Shown here piece after piece: positions 33,723 through 45,608 of a DNA stretch of 64,000 bases. Both the position numbers and the translations under genes were made by a program. The notes under the pieces were generated by a model. It did not search any database. It was not told the DNA's origin and was given only the letters and a program-made list of their open reading frames with translations. Position 1 is the stretch's first letter. Every line of letters starts with the position of its first letter. This DNA is from Rozella allomycis CSF55 (Eukaryota; Rozellomycota): positions 32,852-96,851 of the forward strand of contig KE561200.1 of assembly GCA_000442015.1 (NCBI GenBank), in the 5' to 3' direction.

Positions 33723-35621
33723 TTATTTAATGTTTTGAGCTCCAAATAGGAGTGCAATAAATGAGTCTACAGAGCGCTGAATTTTGATATTCATGTGAAT
33801 GTCTTGGTAAATATGCGAAAATGCGTACATAATCAATGGGCCAACGTTATCATGAAAGAAATTGATATTTTTAGCCTTTTCAGCAATAAAATAGTGTTTT
33901 GAATAGTCTATAAGGCCTTCTTTGAGTTCATCAAAGTCGCGAATGGCAGCTCTTGGATTCCATAAAGCCCTCGCTGCTAGAGTGTTTAAGAATGCAGAAA
34001 TAACGTAAAGATAATATTTCTTTGAAACCAAATCGAATAATTCTTTTGCGAGAGGTAAATAAATTATATCCATTTGAAGTAAATTATCGTTTAATTCTTT
34101 CTTGTAAACTTCAATTGAAGATTTGAATTTTAGTTTCTTTGAACCATTAAAAGATCCATCTTCATTAAAGTAAGATTGAAGAGAGTAAAATAATTCATCA
34201 ATTTCTTTTTCTGTTATTTCATTAAATGTTGGATACTGTAGAACTATTTTTCTAAAATGATCTTTTTGAGATTGAGAAAAATCCAGATCTGTTTTGTAAA
34301 TTTCCATAATAGATGCCTTTAGATAATTATCTTTCCATTCGCTTATCATAGGCGATAATTTATTGATTAAACTATTTATTTGAGGCTGAATCGAATTTAA
34401 GTAATCTGTGGTTGATCTTAATATCAAATGAGCATCCAAGAGAACTTTTGGTTGTTCAACTTCAGCAACGTAAGGCTTTTCATCAAAATTATCTTTAGAT
34501 GAATCATGAGAATTTTTAATTTGAATAAACCCATGGATTAGTTTCTTTATTGTTTCCAAATCTGAACTTTCATTAATATGAAGCTTTAATCTCAATCCAA
34601 ACAATAAATCAATGCTATTTTCAATCGCTTTATTTCTACTAAAATTTTGGATCGTTACAAAAATGTCCTGAAAAATGTCTCTAGCTATTTTTATTGCTTC
34701 CTCTTTGCTAAACTTGAGCATTGATTGTTCAAGTGCACAAGCCACAATATACTCTTTAGGTATCAATGTATTAAAAAATGATGGTATTTTATTTCCTGTA
34801 TGTTTAATCACCCTTTCAAAATGTTTTTGCAGCATTGAAAAGAAGATTATATAATCTTCAGGTTGATTATACAATGGCCCAAATATATTATGTTTAAGCC
34901 AATCTAATACAGCATGCTTTTTAGCTCTAATCAAATCAGCTGAAACAACAGAATACAAATTAAAACTTGTCTCACTCATTGAAGGATAATATTTTGAAAG
35001 TTTCTTTTCCATTTCTTCTAATGATAAAATTCTTCCATTTTCTTCGATCAAAGTCTTTAGTTTTGCCCACAGGATTGGAATATGCTCATTGTATGGTAAA
35101 ATCCTCATTTCAAGCAAACATGGGTCATTCAATCCTGGTGTTGCAACAGTCGCCTCTTGATGAACTTTTTCAATTATTTCTGCAGGCTTTAATGCAAGCA
35201 AATCATTCTTTAATGATATTTGTTCCCTTACTCGCCTCAAAATAGTTCCAACCAAACAATTCTGACATTTCACCACGGCATAATGCTCTAATGTGCTTTG
35301 AACATATTTTTTATATTTTGGATCAGGATATTGTACTTGATGTTTTGCAACTATAGCTTCATACCCTTCAGATACAATCCCAATAGTCGTATGTGACTCT
35401 TGTGATGTTTCAAATTCATTGAATATACTCTCAAGCATTTCAAAAGACCAATCTACTTGCTCTTGGTTCATGATAAAACCTTTTGTTTGCTCTTTTTTGG
35501 ACTTTTCATGTAAATGTCCCTTGTCTCTTGGCGGTGTAGGCAGGTTTTTCAATGTTGCATAAACATCTTTGCAAATAACAAGCACTAATATAAAAATTGA
35601 TAGCTTGCTATAAAATATCAT
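33723..35621 (-). CDS. Secreted orphan protein, 632 residues, intronless
   Basis: One long exon starting at 35621. A signal-peptide-like hydrophobic N-terminus (SKLSIFILVLVICKDVYA) is followed by about 610 residues that are predicted mostly helical, rich in Lys, Glu, Leu and Ile, without transmembrane segments or internal repeats I can see. Cysteines are few, with one close pair in VKCQNCLVG. I do not recognise a domain. Its secretion signal, large size and lack of introns set it apart from neighbours. It could be a lineage-specific secreted protein, possibly acting at a host or prey surface, but nothing in the sequence proves this. It sits 85 bp downstream of the TrpRS gene on the same strand. 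Confidence 0.7.
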   Translation of the reverse strand: MIFYSKLSIFILVLVICKDVYATLKNLPTPPRDKGHLHEKSKKEQTKGFIMNQEQVDWSFEMLESIFNEFETSQESHTTIGIVSEGYEAIVAKHQVQYPDPKYKKYVQSTLEHYAVVKCQNCLVGTILRRVREQISLKNDLLALKPAEIIEKVHQEATVATPGLNDPCLLEMRILPYNEHIPILWAKLKTLIEENGRILSLEEMEKKLSKYYPSMSETSFNLYSVVSADLIRAKKHAVLDWLKHNIFGPLYNQPEDYIIFFSMLQKHFERVIKHTGNKIPSFFNTLIPKEYIVACALEQSMLKFSKEEAIKIARDIFQDIFVTIQNFSRNKAIENSIDLLFGLRLKLHINESSDLETIKKLIHGFIQIKNSHDSSKDNFDEKPYVAEVEQPKVLLDAHLILRSTTDYLNSIQPQINSLINKLSPMISEWKDNYLKASIMEIYKTDLDFSQSQKDHFRKIVLQYPTFNEITEKEIDELFYSLQSYFNEDGSFNGSKKLKFKSSIEVYKKELNDNLLQMDIIYLPLAKELFDLVSKKYYLYVISAFLNTLAARALWNPRAAIRDFDELKEGLIDYSKHYFIAEKAKNINFFHDNVGPLIMYAFSHIYQDIHMNIKIQRSVDSFIALLFGAQNIK

Positions 35622-35705
35622 CTTCTATAAACAAGCCCTGCCTTTTAAGGAAGAAAACTCTGCCACATGAAAGCGTGATCCGAAATTTATGAAACCAGTA
35701 TTAAA

Positions 35706-36774
35706 CTATTTATTAAATTTCGTATTATAACTATTGGTCAAGTTTAAATAAGTCGACATTGCAATCTGGGTAAAAAAGAATAACAATTTACATTTGTGAC
35801 ATCACATGCATTAATTTTCAAGATTTTTTCAATTTCGTTTTTATTTTCCATCCATCTTGAATACTCTAACCTTATAGGTCGAAAATATTCAATCAATGAC
35901 TCTGCTACAATATCTTTAAATTTGTCATATCTATTAAGATTTTCATATTCTAATTCAATCGACTGCAAATCCATTTCTTTAATGCCTCCTAGAATGGTCA
36001 TCAAATTTGAAACACCGGACATTTTTACAGGATCATACAATATTTTCGTTCCAATATCAGTTTTCGCTCTCTTTACAGTTTCACGAATTGAATCTGGAGA
36101 ATCTGTAATGAAAATACATCCATTCTTTGACTTGTCGGATTTTGACATTTTGCTAACCGGATCCTGAAGACTCTTAACCTTGGCAATCTCGGCTAACATT
36201 AAATCTTCATATATTTACATAAAATCGCTTCAGGAACAGGCAAATAATCTGGGGCTTCTAAAAATTGTCTGCATTTATTGGCTAATTTTCTAGTCAAAAC
36301 CATATGCTGCGTTTGATCCTCGCCAATTGGAACATGAGTTGCTCGATACGCGAGTATATCAGCTGCTTGTAGTATAGGGTATGTGAATAACCCCACATTG
36401 CCAACGTTACCCGATTTCAGCTTTTCTTTCCATTGAATCATTTGATTTAATTCATTTACAGATAGCAGACAACTTAAAAACCAACTCAAGTTTGCGTGCA
36501 CCAAATTATGCGATTGTACGAAAAGACTCTTTTGAGGAATTCCACATGCAAGTAATGTAGCTGCAGCTTCTATGATGAAATATTGAGAATATTTGTTTGA
36601 TGTATAAGCATGTAAATCCATAATGCCAAAATAAAAGTTGTCTGTAGTTTTTGCCAACTTGACTGAATTTTTTATCACACCGAGATAATTCCCCAGGTGC
36701 ATTTTTCCGGTAGGTTGACTAGACATTATCTTTAATGATACTTACATTCCGGTCAAAATTCGTTTCGCTTGCAT
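35706..36774 (-). CDS. MSW1: Tryptophanyl-tRNA synthetase, bacterial/mitochondrial type
   Basis: Class I aminoacyl-tRNA synthetase that charges tRNA-Trp. The correct start is at 36774: a short first exon (MQAKRILTG) joins via a 27-nt intron to the HIGH-type block IQPTGKMHLGNYLG, so the later ATG at 36726 is inside the intron. It continues with IMDLHAYTSNKYSQYF, SCLLSVNELNQMIQWKEK, PILQAADILAYRA, PVGEDQ-like PIGEDQTQHM and, after a 26-nt intron, the KMSKS loop SKMSKSDKSKNG. A final 26-nt intron adds the last exon to the stop at 35706. The sequence is of the bacterial type used in mitochondria. A classical presequence is short or absent, so import would rely on the first about ten basic residues. 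Confidence 0.87.
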
Positions 36775-37032
36775 AAATTGCCAAGAAGAAAATTCGGAGA
36801 TCGGGTATGAAAATTCCAGCAAATAGGATAATGCTTAATGAGAAAAGGCTATAAAGATTAATGAAATCGGTAGCATAGAATATAGATTTTGCGAACCCTT
36901 ACTTGGTGATTCAATACTATGAGACTTGGAAAATTGGAAATAGTCACTCGAAAATATGACTTTCCTCCAATTATACATAATTGAAATAAAAAAGACTAGT
37001 TTGTCTGGTTAATCCAGACTTTTCCAAAATTG

Positions 37033-38200
37033 ATGACTGATTCTGTAAATACCAATCATTATTGAAGATTAGCGTTCATTAGCCAGGAAAAATATCAAAA
37101 AAGGATTAAACTTTACAATTATGACTGTTGGTCATAGTGGATTGGGAAAAACAACCTTTGTTAACACATTGTTGGAGACTACAGTTATTCCTAAAAAGGA
37201 GATCCCAGACGGCTATCATTCATCTCTGCCTAAAGAAATTGACATTCAGACATACACTTTAGGTAAATAGCATAAAATATAACCCATTAGATATCGATGA
37301 AGGTGGGAACAAGATATCCGTCTCAATTGTTGACACACCGGGATTTGGTGATTCTTTAAACAACACTGACAGGTACATTGCATCATTTATTTCTTTGAAA
37401 GCCCACAGAAACTAATGGAGTATTTGGAAACTCAGTTTGATGAATTTTTGGCCGAGGAAACACGCATCAAGAGGAATCCGAAATCTGAAGATAAAAGAGT
37501 TCACGTTATTCTTTATTTTATATCTCCATTTGGACATTCGTAAAATGAAATGATGATATAGAGATAGATTGAAAGAAATTGATATTCAAACAATGAAACT
37601 TTTGTCCAAGAGAGCAAATATCATCCCTGTAATCGCAAAAGCTGACGGGCTCAATGCAACTGAATTGCAACATTATAAGAGAAGAGTAACTGATTAATCA
37701 GGTTATTACAGATCATGGAAGACATCAGAAAGTTTCAGATCCCAATTTACGATTTTCCGTTTGATCCAGAAGAGGACGATGCTGAGTTTATCAAGTTGAG
37801 TTTAGAAATGAGGGTAAATTATAAGCATTAGTAATGATAGAATTGTTTACCATTTGCATTGATAGGTGCTGATCATGAAATGGTAGAGAATGGTCGTCGC
37901 AAAAGAGGTAGAATGTACCCATGGGGTTTTGTCGATGGTAATTGCATGATTATTTTTTATTAAAGTCGATAATCCAAAACATTCTGACTTTTCAAAGCTA
38001 AAGAAAGTATTACTCAAGTAATTAAAATACAACATCGATAAAGTACCAATCTAAATGACTTGAAGGAAATAACGCAACTAATTTTGTATGAAAACTATAG
38101 AACAGAAAAGTTGAGCGAAGGAATGTAATATTTGTTAAACAAAATCAATAGGGAAATGGAGGAAGGACAGCAAGTTCCCGAAGCTGAAGTGTCTGCCTAA
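37033..38200 (+). CDS. Septin
   Basis: Ten exons joined by nine introns of 26-29 nt. A four-codon first exon (MTDS) leads to the polybasic RKNIKKGLNFTIM, then G1 GHSGLGKTT, G3 DTPGFGD, G4 IAKADGL and the septin unique element near QYPWG-like GRMYPWGFVDVDN and ENYRTEKL. Septins polymerise into GTP-binding filaments at the cell cortex and cytokinesis ring. The C-terminus is short (VPEAEVSA) and lacks the long coiled coil of group 3/4 septins, so it resembles the coil-less class (Cdc10-like). The protein is about 300 residues. The identity is firm; the subgroup is inferred. Confidence 0.9.
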
Positions 38201-38250
38201 ATGTTAATAAAAATGATTTCTTGAATAATATATTAAACAATGTCATGTAA

Positions 38251-40174
38251 ATGGTTTTAATGAATGTTGGGGACCCCTGCAATCTCTCGTATTCTATGCT
38301 TGAATGTAATCTTGACCCTCGTCTTCCAGTTCATGCCAAGACAAAGGAGAAAATAGTGATGGTGCCAGTACCACAAATTAAAATGGATGAATATTTTTTC
38401 GAATGGCTGTTTTCTACCGACGCAATACAATTATTGGAAGACAACAACAATTTTGATACCCAAACAGACGAAATAGAAGCTATAGAAAATAATAATAAAC
38501 TGGAAGATCATCCCCCGATGTCGCCTAGATTGAAGAGAACTACAGAGTTGTTGTCATCAGATGTGAAGAGACTGAGTATCCTAGGTAAGAAGAGATTATT
38601 TGAATGATAAAGAAGAAAATAGTTTGATAGGAGAAAAGTGCTCCTTTGAAACCGACAAGGACAAAACAAAAACGATAGACCGTTTCCATTTTCCGTTTGG
38701 AAAGCCCATCCCTGAATACGAAAAGAAGAATCGATTAAGAATTATTTTGGTATGCAATTGATATGCGATTAACAAAGCATGCTGCGAGAGAGAGATTTCC
38801 AGATCATGGATTGTCATGCNATTTCCAGACCATGGATTGTCATGCTCTGAGTTTGCCGCCATTACAAAAATCTGCAACTTGCCAATGTATTTAAATCAGT
38901 GTTTATTTAAGAAAATGGAGAGTAATGAAAATGCAAAAGTGAAGTATATGCGATTTGCAAAGTAGAAAAATACAAAGATTGTGTTTTAGAGTATATAAAG
39001 ATTTGTATATGAAATATCATGATGAAGTTTCATTAATATTTGGGATAATAAAAAATGACAATAATAAATATTTTACGCGCGATGATTTGGTTCCCTTGAT
39101 TTCTGAAATTTTGGAAAAACATGCTGGGTTAAAATTTCTGGAGCAATTGCCAATGTTTCAAGAGAGATATAGTAATTATGTATGATTTGATTGATTTCTG
39201 TGGAGACTGTGATTTGTAGAATATTTTTTACGATTAACAAATCATGGAATGGAAAGATAACGTTGAATGAGTTTAAGAGCAGCAATTTTGTGCAGATATT
39301 GAAAAAGTTGGAACAATATGATGATATAAATGAAGTAAAATTAAAATATGAAATTAATGAAAGTGTCGTGATTATTTTAGTTATAAACATTTTTATGTAA
39401 TTTATTGTAAATTTTGGGAATTGGATTCTGATCATGATTTGAAGATTAATAGAGAAGCGTTACTTAAATATGATAATTATGCGCTTTCATCGAAAATAGC
39501 AGAGAGAATTGTTGCAGGGTATGGACTAGGAAAGAGCAAGAATGAAGTAATGGAATATTCAGATTTTGTTTGTAAAATGAAAATAAATAAAATAAAGGGT
39601 TTTTGTTGGCAGAAGAAGATAAAGAGAATCCAAGGAGTATTGAGTATTGGTTTCGATGCATGGATCTTGATGGCGATGGAATCATTTCTATTTATGAAAT
39701 GGATTATTTCTTTAAAGAGCAACAAAGAAAGATGGAAATGATGCAAGTTGAGTCAATTAATTTTCTAGATTGCATTTGTCAAATGTAAATCTTTTTTTTC
39801 ATTTTTATAGATTTGATTCAGTGGCACCTCAGATACCCCTGCAATTGAAATTGAAAGATTTGAAGAAAAGCAAAATAGCGCCACTATTTTTTGATATGTT
39901 TTTTAATTTTAGTAAATTTATAGCACATGAGCAGCATGAAGCATCGTGGGATGTAATGGCAGATAAAGAAATGAGGTAAATCAAATCTATTTGTTTAATT
40001 AGTTTGTGGGATAAATTTGCTGAAGAAGAATATGACAAGATGACGTTAAATGACGACAATGAAGTTTCTCAAGGGTCTTCTGGAAATCCTTCTGTGGATG
40101 ATTTTGCAATCTATGAAGGGCTTTGCGTTAATCGAAACTTTAATGAAGATGATAAAAACATGACAAATCTTTAA
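38251..40174 (+). CDS. PP2A regulatory subunit B'' (EF-hand type)
   Basis: Nine exons with eight introns of 24-29 nt. After an acidic N-terminal part, the B'' (PPP2R3/PR72) core shows [89 protein letters not shown] and the Ca2+ loops [11 protein letters not shown] and [12 protein letters not shown]. The C-terminus contains [13 protein letters not shown]'' subunits target PP2A and make it Ca2+-responsive. A short duplication flanks the N at 38820, and using one copy restores the frame. The first exon has two possible ATGs (38251 and 38260). The family call is firm from block order and EF-hands. Confidence 0.87.
38795..38845 (+). repeat. N-joined direct duplication (haplotype-like) 6
   Basis: A 25-base block is present on both sides of the N at 38820 in the PP2A B'' gene, with one silent difference (Asp GAT/GAC). 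Confidence 0.7.
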
Positions 40175-40274
40175 TAAACTATTTTAAAAATCAACTAGAT
40201 CTCAAAATAGATCAAATAGATCAAATAGATCACAAATCACTCTGTACAAATTATAAATTGTGCTATTTATTAAT

Positions 40275-42137
40275 CTAAACAAGTTCTGCATCTTCCAAGT
40301 ATCGATATTCAAATGTGAATTCACTCTTCCTCCTTTGACACCACGATCCTTCATAGTCAAAATAAATATAAGTTCCTTGCTCATATTCATCTGTAATCAA
40401 TTTAGGCTCATCGTGTCGCTGGAACCACGTTAGATATTTCTTATGAAACCTCCAACTTTGTCTCTTCAATTCTTTCGCAGCCAAATACCTCCTTTCATCC
40501 CCACCAATTACTTACTGTTGATATGTCCTCTGCTGATAATAGAATATAAAAAATAATGTATCATTTTCAAATTTCTCATAAAGAACCGGATTCTCAAAAA
40601 TTGGTAGTGGCTGAGTAGGATAATATGGCGGGGTGTTTACAGGATTCTTTGGCGAATAATTCAAACTTCTATTCATTCAATAATCAAAATTATTACTTTT
40701 CAGAATCTACAACGTCTGGAATGTTTTGAAACGATGAATCTACCAGATTCTGCATCATCGAAAAATCATTCTTTGCTACAAATAATAAACAGTCAACTTT
40801 GTTACGTTTCATTCTATTTGATGTTGACATGTAATCAGTCAACAAAGAAAATGAAAGATTCAAATTCTCACCGTCAGCATCCGAGCCTCTACTCAAAATA
40901 TTTACAGGTGTTTGCGCTCGCTTTAAATTGGCTTGAATATCATGAGACATTAAATGGCTTTCTGTAAGTTTCGAACTATTCGAATCTGGAATCGATGTTG
41001 ACTCTGAAATTGACGGAGATCCTTCATCTTTCTTTTCAACACGCGGTACAATTCCTTTCACTCAATTGATTATTCATTACCCTTGATCTTTGTTGTTGGC
41101 GATGGGGTAACTAGTGATGGTGGAAGTTGCTTGTTCCACACTTTATTGGTTTCATTTGAATTCGACTCTGTTTTCGAACTGATCATGGCAGAATAAGGCA
41201 CATTCGGTTTGGGTGGTGGCGGAGCAGGCACCGGCGTTGGGGTCAACGTCTGTTTTATAAGCACCGGAGGATTCGATTCTATTTATCAATATCAAATATT
41301 TTTACTCTTTCTTATAATTGGCTCTTTAGGTTTCAAACTACTGGAATTGTTCAAAGGAGTTTTGCTTGGTTCAACTTCTACAGGCTTCTTCTTGATTTCA
41401 GGCTCATCGTCATCCTCATTTAGTTCATCCTCGTCTTCCATATTTAGCTCTTCATACATTTCTTCATCTTCATCGAAATCAGGCTCTTCATTGTTTTCAA
41501 GGTAATATTCAACGCTGTCTTTAATACCAGAAACCTGCTCATTGGTCAAAATGTCATTCTCCAAGTTTCTCAAAACATGCTCCAACTTGGCTTGATGGAA
41601 CTTATATCTTTCCACTTTAGCCTCCAACTCTTTCCTCTTTTCAAGTTCACTCTTTTTCTGCTTTTTTAGTAACAATGCTTCTATTTCCGCCTCCTTGGCA
41701 TCTATTTGCGTATTAAGCCGATCAACACACCCATTAATCCACGAACACAAATCCGACTTTTCTTTTTCCCTGGGATCTATTTTAACAGCTGCGTTCAGTC
41801 CTTCTTTCGAATACGCTTTGGTTTTCATTTCGCGCTCGCAAGCCTTATTTCCATGTTTAAATTACCTTACTTTGAATTTCTCCATCATAGTTTCAATTGT
41901 TCGCCTAGATTCCAGTAAACTAGTCTTGTCTTTAATCTCGGTTCCCGCAATCCATGTTTTAATTTGATCTCTTAGTCGCTGCAGCTTTTTAATTTCTCGC
42001 TTTAAATCATTCTCAAACTTTTCTTTCTGATTTGATGTCGTAGCCGCATAAAGTTTATCAAATATTTCTTCAAAAACCGCTATCCCTTCAGTAACTTTTT
42101 TTAACGTTTTATCTATTTCGCCTGTCTTATACACCAT
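40275..42137 (-). CDS. NOT3: CCR4-NOT subunit NOT3/NOT5
   Basis: Six exons with introns of 26-28 nt. The N-terminal helical coiled coil is highly conserved ([47 protein letters not shown], then [20 protein letters not shown]). The middle is acidic, then Pro-rich. The C-terminal NOT box is present ([77 protein letters not shown]). The protein recruits the CCR4-NOT deadenylase to mRNA and, in NOT5, senses codon optimality on ribosomes. The start codon at 42137 gives MVYKTGEID, equivalent to the family's start. A single gene seems to serve both NOT3 and NOT5 roles. Confidence 0.93.
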
Positions 42138-42248
42138 AAATTTATACTCTGGAGCTTTCTCGTTGTCATCTAAAACGTGGAAATTTACAAGAAAAGGTGC
42201 GCCGTTCGCAAAGCAAAGCAAATATTTAAAAACAAAATTTTATTGCTA

Positions 42249-43110
42249 TTACAAATACAATAACTGGACTTTGGGATATGATAACATTAATATTGACCTC
42301 CAAAGTAACCTAGATAAGAAACCTGCTGCAAGCACACCATATGCATTGAATATATTCACATTTAAGAATGCTTTGATAGTAACCCTTGATTTAATTACCA
42401 GATAATGCTTCCGCATTAGATGTTAATACAAATACATTTATCAATGCAAAATAGTCAAGAGAGTTGTAATCCCAGATAACCATCAAGAGAACAATCAATT
42501 TAAAAAAGGAAGATATGATTAAAGATATGGAAATATAATTGTATCTATATGGCAATATCATACGTTTTACTTGACAATAATAGTTTGAGACCATTTCATT
42601 GTTACAAGACACCAGACAGCGGCCAAAACACCCAAATGAAATACAAGAACATCTAAAATTAGAATAACATATTTATATTACCGATTGTTGATATGACAAA
42701 AAGATAGATGTATTTAAAAATGAAGCTTGAGGTTTGAAAATCGACAATAAACCATTTAATATCTCTATTACAAAGCATTATAATGTACAAACATCAAATA
42801 GTATCAAAAGCGTCCCTATACGAAAAACAATGCTTTGAAATCCCTTGTCGACGTATTCCATTCTATTGAAAAGCAGATGCCTATAGACTTGAGATTTATG
42901 CAACACCATTTAAGTACTAAACATTACAATTACCATGTCTATGAATATTATTATAAATTCCAACTCCACATATGGATCTGCAATAACCCTGCATTTTTCC
43001 TCATTGACAAAAATGCATAAACTTACACAAGGAGACAGCCTAATATTTCCTTTTGAATATTCTGTATATAAACTATTAACTGAATGACCGCATTGCACGC
43101 AAATGGGCAT
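42249..43110 (-). CDS. ARV1: ARV1 lipid-homeostasis membrane protein
   Basis: ER membrane protein needed for sterol distribution and GPI-anchor synthesis. The ARV1 homology domain is complete: MPICVQCGHSVNSLYTEYSK, NIRLSPCEKCR (four zinc-type Cys), ADPYVELE and FIIIFIDM joined to VLHKSQVYRHLLFNR. Several transmembrane helices follow (KYIYLFVISTIDVLVFHLGV, ISLIISSFFKLIVLLMVIW). Seven exons are joined by introns of 26-28 nt. The second intron (42907-42933) restores the frame only if its 3' end is TG. The start is 35 bp from the divergent CWC22 start. The stop is about 110 bp upstream of the NOT3 start on the same strand. Confidence 0.88.
42907..42933 (-). other. GT-TG intron in ARV1
   Basis: A 27-nt intron from GTAATT to AAATG. 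Removing it produces IDMVLHKSQVYRHLL, matching the invariant ARV1 block (FIDLxLxKxQxYRHLL). The internal TTTAG would leave a frame ending in a stop. Confidence 0.7.
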
Positions 43111-43145
43111 TTTTTAAATTTTGGTAAAGAAATTTCATAAAGAGT
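43111..43145. promoter_or_regulatory. Shared divergent promoter space, ARV1/CWC22
   Basis: 35 bp between divergent start codons; no recognised element. Confidence 0.4.
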
Positions 43146-45504
43146 ATGATGGCAGAAGAAACTGTTTCGGTGCCCGTGTTTGATCAAACAAGGTCAGGAG
43201 GAGCGTATATTCCACCTGCGAGACTTGCGCAAATGCAGCAAATAGTTACTGACAAGAAAAGCGAGGCCTACCAGAGAATGGCATGGGAGGCACTTAAAAA
43301 GTAAAGGTAACACTAGTATAATATAGGTCTATAAATGGGTTAATTAACAAAGTTAATATTTCCAATATAAAGCATATTGTGCCCGAGTTGTTTAGTGAAA
43401 ATCTCATAAGAGGAAGAGGACTGTTTGCGAGAAGTATGATGAAAGCCCAGTCTGCTTCTTTACCATTTACAAGAGTATATGCGGCTGTCGTGGCAGTTGT
43501 TAATACAAAATTACCGATGGTTGGTGAAGTGTTGCTGAAGAGATTAATAATACAGTTTAGAAGGTCATACCGCAGAAATGACAAGGTAATGCTATATAAT
43601 TTTTGTTAATAGGCTCAATGTTTGGCTGTGACAACGTTTCTTGCTCATTTAGTCAACCAAAGGGTAGGGCATGATATTATCGCATTGCAAATATTAACGC
43701 TGCTATTGGAAAAGCCAACCGATGATTCTGTAGAAATAGCTGTTGGTTTTATGAGAGAATGTGGTTTGTTTCTGCAGGAATCATCACCTGCAGCAACGAA
43801 TACCGTTTATGAAAGATTCAGATCAATTTTGCATGAAGCGCAAATAGACAAGAGAGTTCAATATATGATTGAAATTCTGTTTCAAGTCAGGAAAGAAAAG
43901 TTTAAAGTAAGCAATTTATGAAATTTCAGAAAGGAACATCCTATTGTGATTGAAGAGCTTGACTTGGTAGAAGAAGAAGAACAAATAACGCATTTTCTTT
44001 CTATAGATGAGGAACTTGATGGACAAGATTCATTAAATATTTTCAAATTTGATTCTAGCTATCTTGAAAATGAAGAAAAGTATCAAAGAATAAAAGCTGA
44101 GATTCTTGGAGAAGATTCAGATGAGGAAGAGGGTTCATCTGATGAGGAACAAGAAGAGACTGAAAATGCAAAGGTTGAGATACAGGACAGAACAAGTACT
44201 AATTTGGTGAATTTGAGAAAAACCATTTATTTGGTTGTAATGTCGTCTGTTGACTTTGAAGAATGTGTTCATAAGTTAATAAAGTTGAATATTGCAGAGG
44301 GACAAGAGGTATTTAATTTGTGAAATTTCGTAATTTAGATTGAGTTGTGCAAAATGTTAATTGAATGTAACAGCCAAGAGAGAACATATAATCGTTATTA
44401 TGGATTGATTGGGGAACGTCTTTGCAAGTTGAATCAAATCTGGATGGAGCAATTTGATAAATCATTTAGAGAGACAGTAAATTTAGTAAATTTCAGAAAT
44501 TAGTTTGAAACAATTCATAGATACGAAACCAGTAGAATAAGAAACACTGGCAGATTTTTTGGACATTTATTTTCAATGGATGCACTTCCGTGGTCAATAT
44601 TTGAGATTATTCATTTAAATGAAGAAGAAACCACATCCGCTTCTCGTATCTTTATAAAGGTATTGTTTCAAGACTTGTGTGAATCTCTTGGATTGAAAAA
44701 GCTTAAAGAGAGGCTTTCTGATCCGTAAGTTATAATTTAAAGATTTATTAAAGATTTATGCAAGAATTTTTCACTGGAATTTTTCCCAAAGAGAATCCAA
44801 GAAACACTCGTTTTTCTATCAATTATTTTACTTCTATTGGATTAGGTGGAATTACTGACGATATGCGTGAGTTTCTCAAGCAGAAAATTCAAGAGCAAGA
44901 AAGCAGCGATGAATCTGAAGAAGATTCTTCAGAATATGAAAGTTCCGATCAAAGTGATTCTGAATGTGAACCGTCAAGTCCACGCAGAGATCATAATGGT
45001 AAGTTAGTTGAAGCAGAGTACAACTATCGCATGCGTTCACCAAGTCCTTCTCGCAGCCGAGGAAGGTCACCAAGTAGAAGCAGATCACCTGCTAGACGTC
45101 ACCATGAAAGCAGATCTCGTCACCGTGAAACAGATAGATCTCCAGTCAGACGTCATCGTGAGCATGAAAGAAGCAGATCTCGTCATCGACGCACTAGCAG
45201 ATCCCCTGTAAAACGTCGTGATACAAGCAGATCCCCTGTTAGACGTCACCGTGAAACAGATAGATCTCCAGTGAGACGTCACCATGAAAGAAGTAGATCT
45301 CGCCATCGTGAGACGAGTAGATCTCCAGTTAGACGTCACCGCGAAAGAAGCAGATCACCGGTGAGGCGCCGCCATGAAAGTCCATCAAGAGAAAGTAGCA
45401 GATCTCCAGCTAGAGAAAAAAGATCACGATCCATAAATCGTCGCTCAAGAAGCAGAACTCCAAAGCGTTACAATAAAAGAAGCAGATCTCGCTCTCGTCA
45501 TTGA
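43146..45504 (+). CDS. CWC22: Pre-mRNA splicing factor CWC22 with C-terminal RS domain
   Basis: Seven exons with introns of 26-30 nt. The MIF4G domain has [62 protein letters not shown] and [11 protein letters not shown]. The MA3 domain follows an acidic linker and has [48 protein letters not shown] and [17 protein letters not shown]. The last about 160 residues form an acidic stretch and then a long Arg-Ser/His-Arg repeat domain. CWC22 recruits eIF4A3 to the spliceosome for exon-junction-complex loading. Animal CWC22 also has an RS-like tail whereas yeast CWC22 does not. The call is firm. The retention of an EJC loader fits a genome with many introns. Confidence 0.92.
45060..45420 (+). repeat. 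RS-domain coding repeats in CWC22
   Basis: Tandem imperfect units coding for [12 protein letters not shown]-type 10- to 14-residue blocks recur many times here. Codon usage varies between units (AGA/CGT/CGC, AGC/TCT/TCA), so the array is not a very recent expansion. Confidence 0.8.
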
Positions 45505-45608
45505 ACTCTAAATAAACAATACTTTATTATTGATTAATCTAGTCAAAGATATAAATGAAAGAAGTAAACTTTTATTGAGTATTTCCCTCAACCTGAATAT
45601 CTTCAAAA

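Noticed and set aside
36199-36726. TrpRS start at the ATG at 36726
   Set aside because: That ATG lies inside a 27-nt intron; the upstream exon (MQAKRILTG) completes the conserved GIQPTG block.
45085-45339. Antisense ORFs opposite the RS domain
   Set aside because: Low-complexity shadows of the CWC22 RS repeats with no independent conservation.
45060-45420. CRISPR-like or satellite array
   Set aside because: The repeats are imperfect, codon-phased and encode an RS domain in the CWC22 reading frame.
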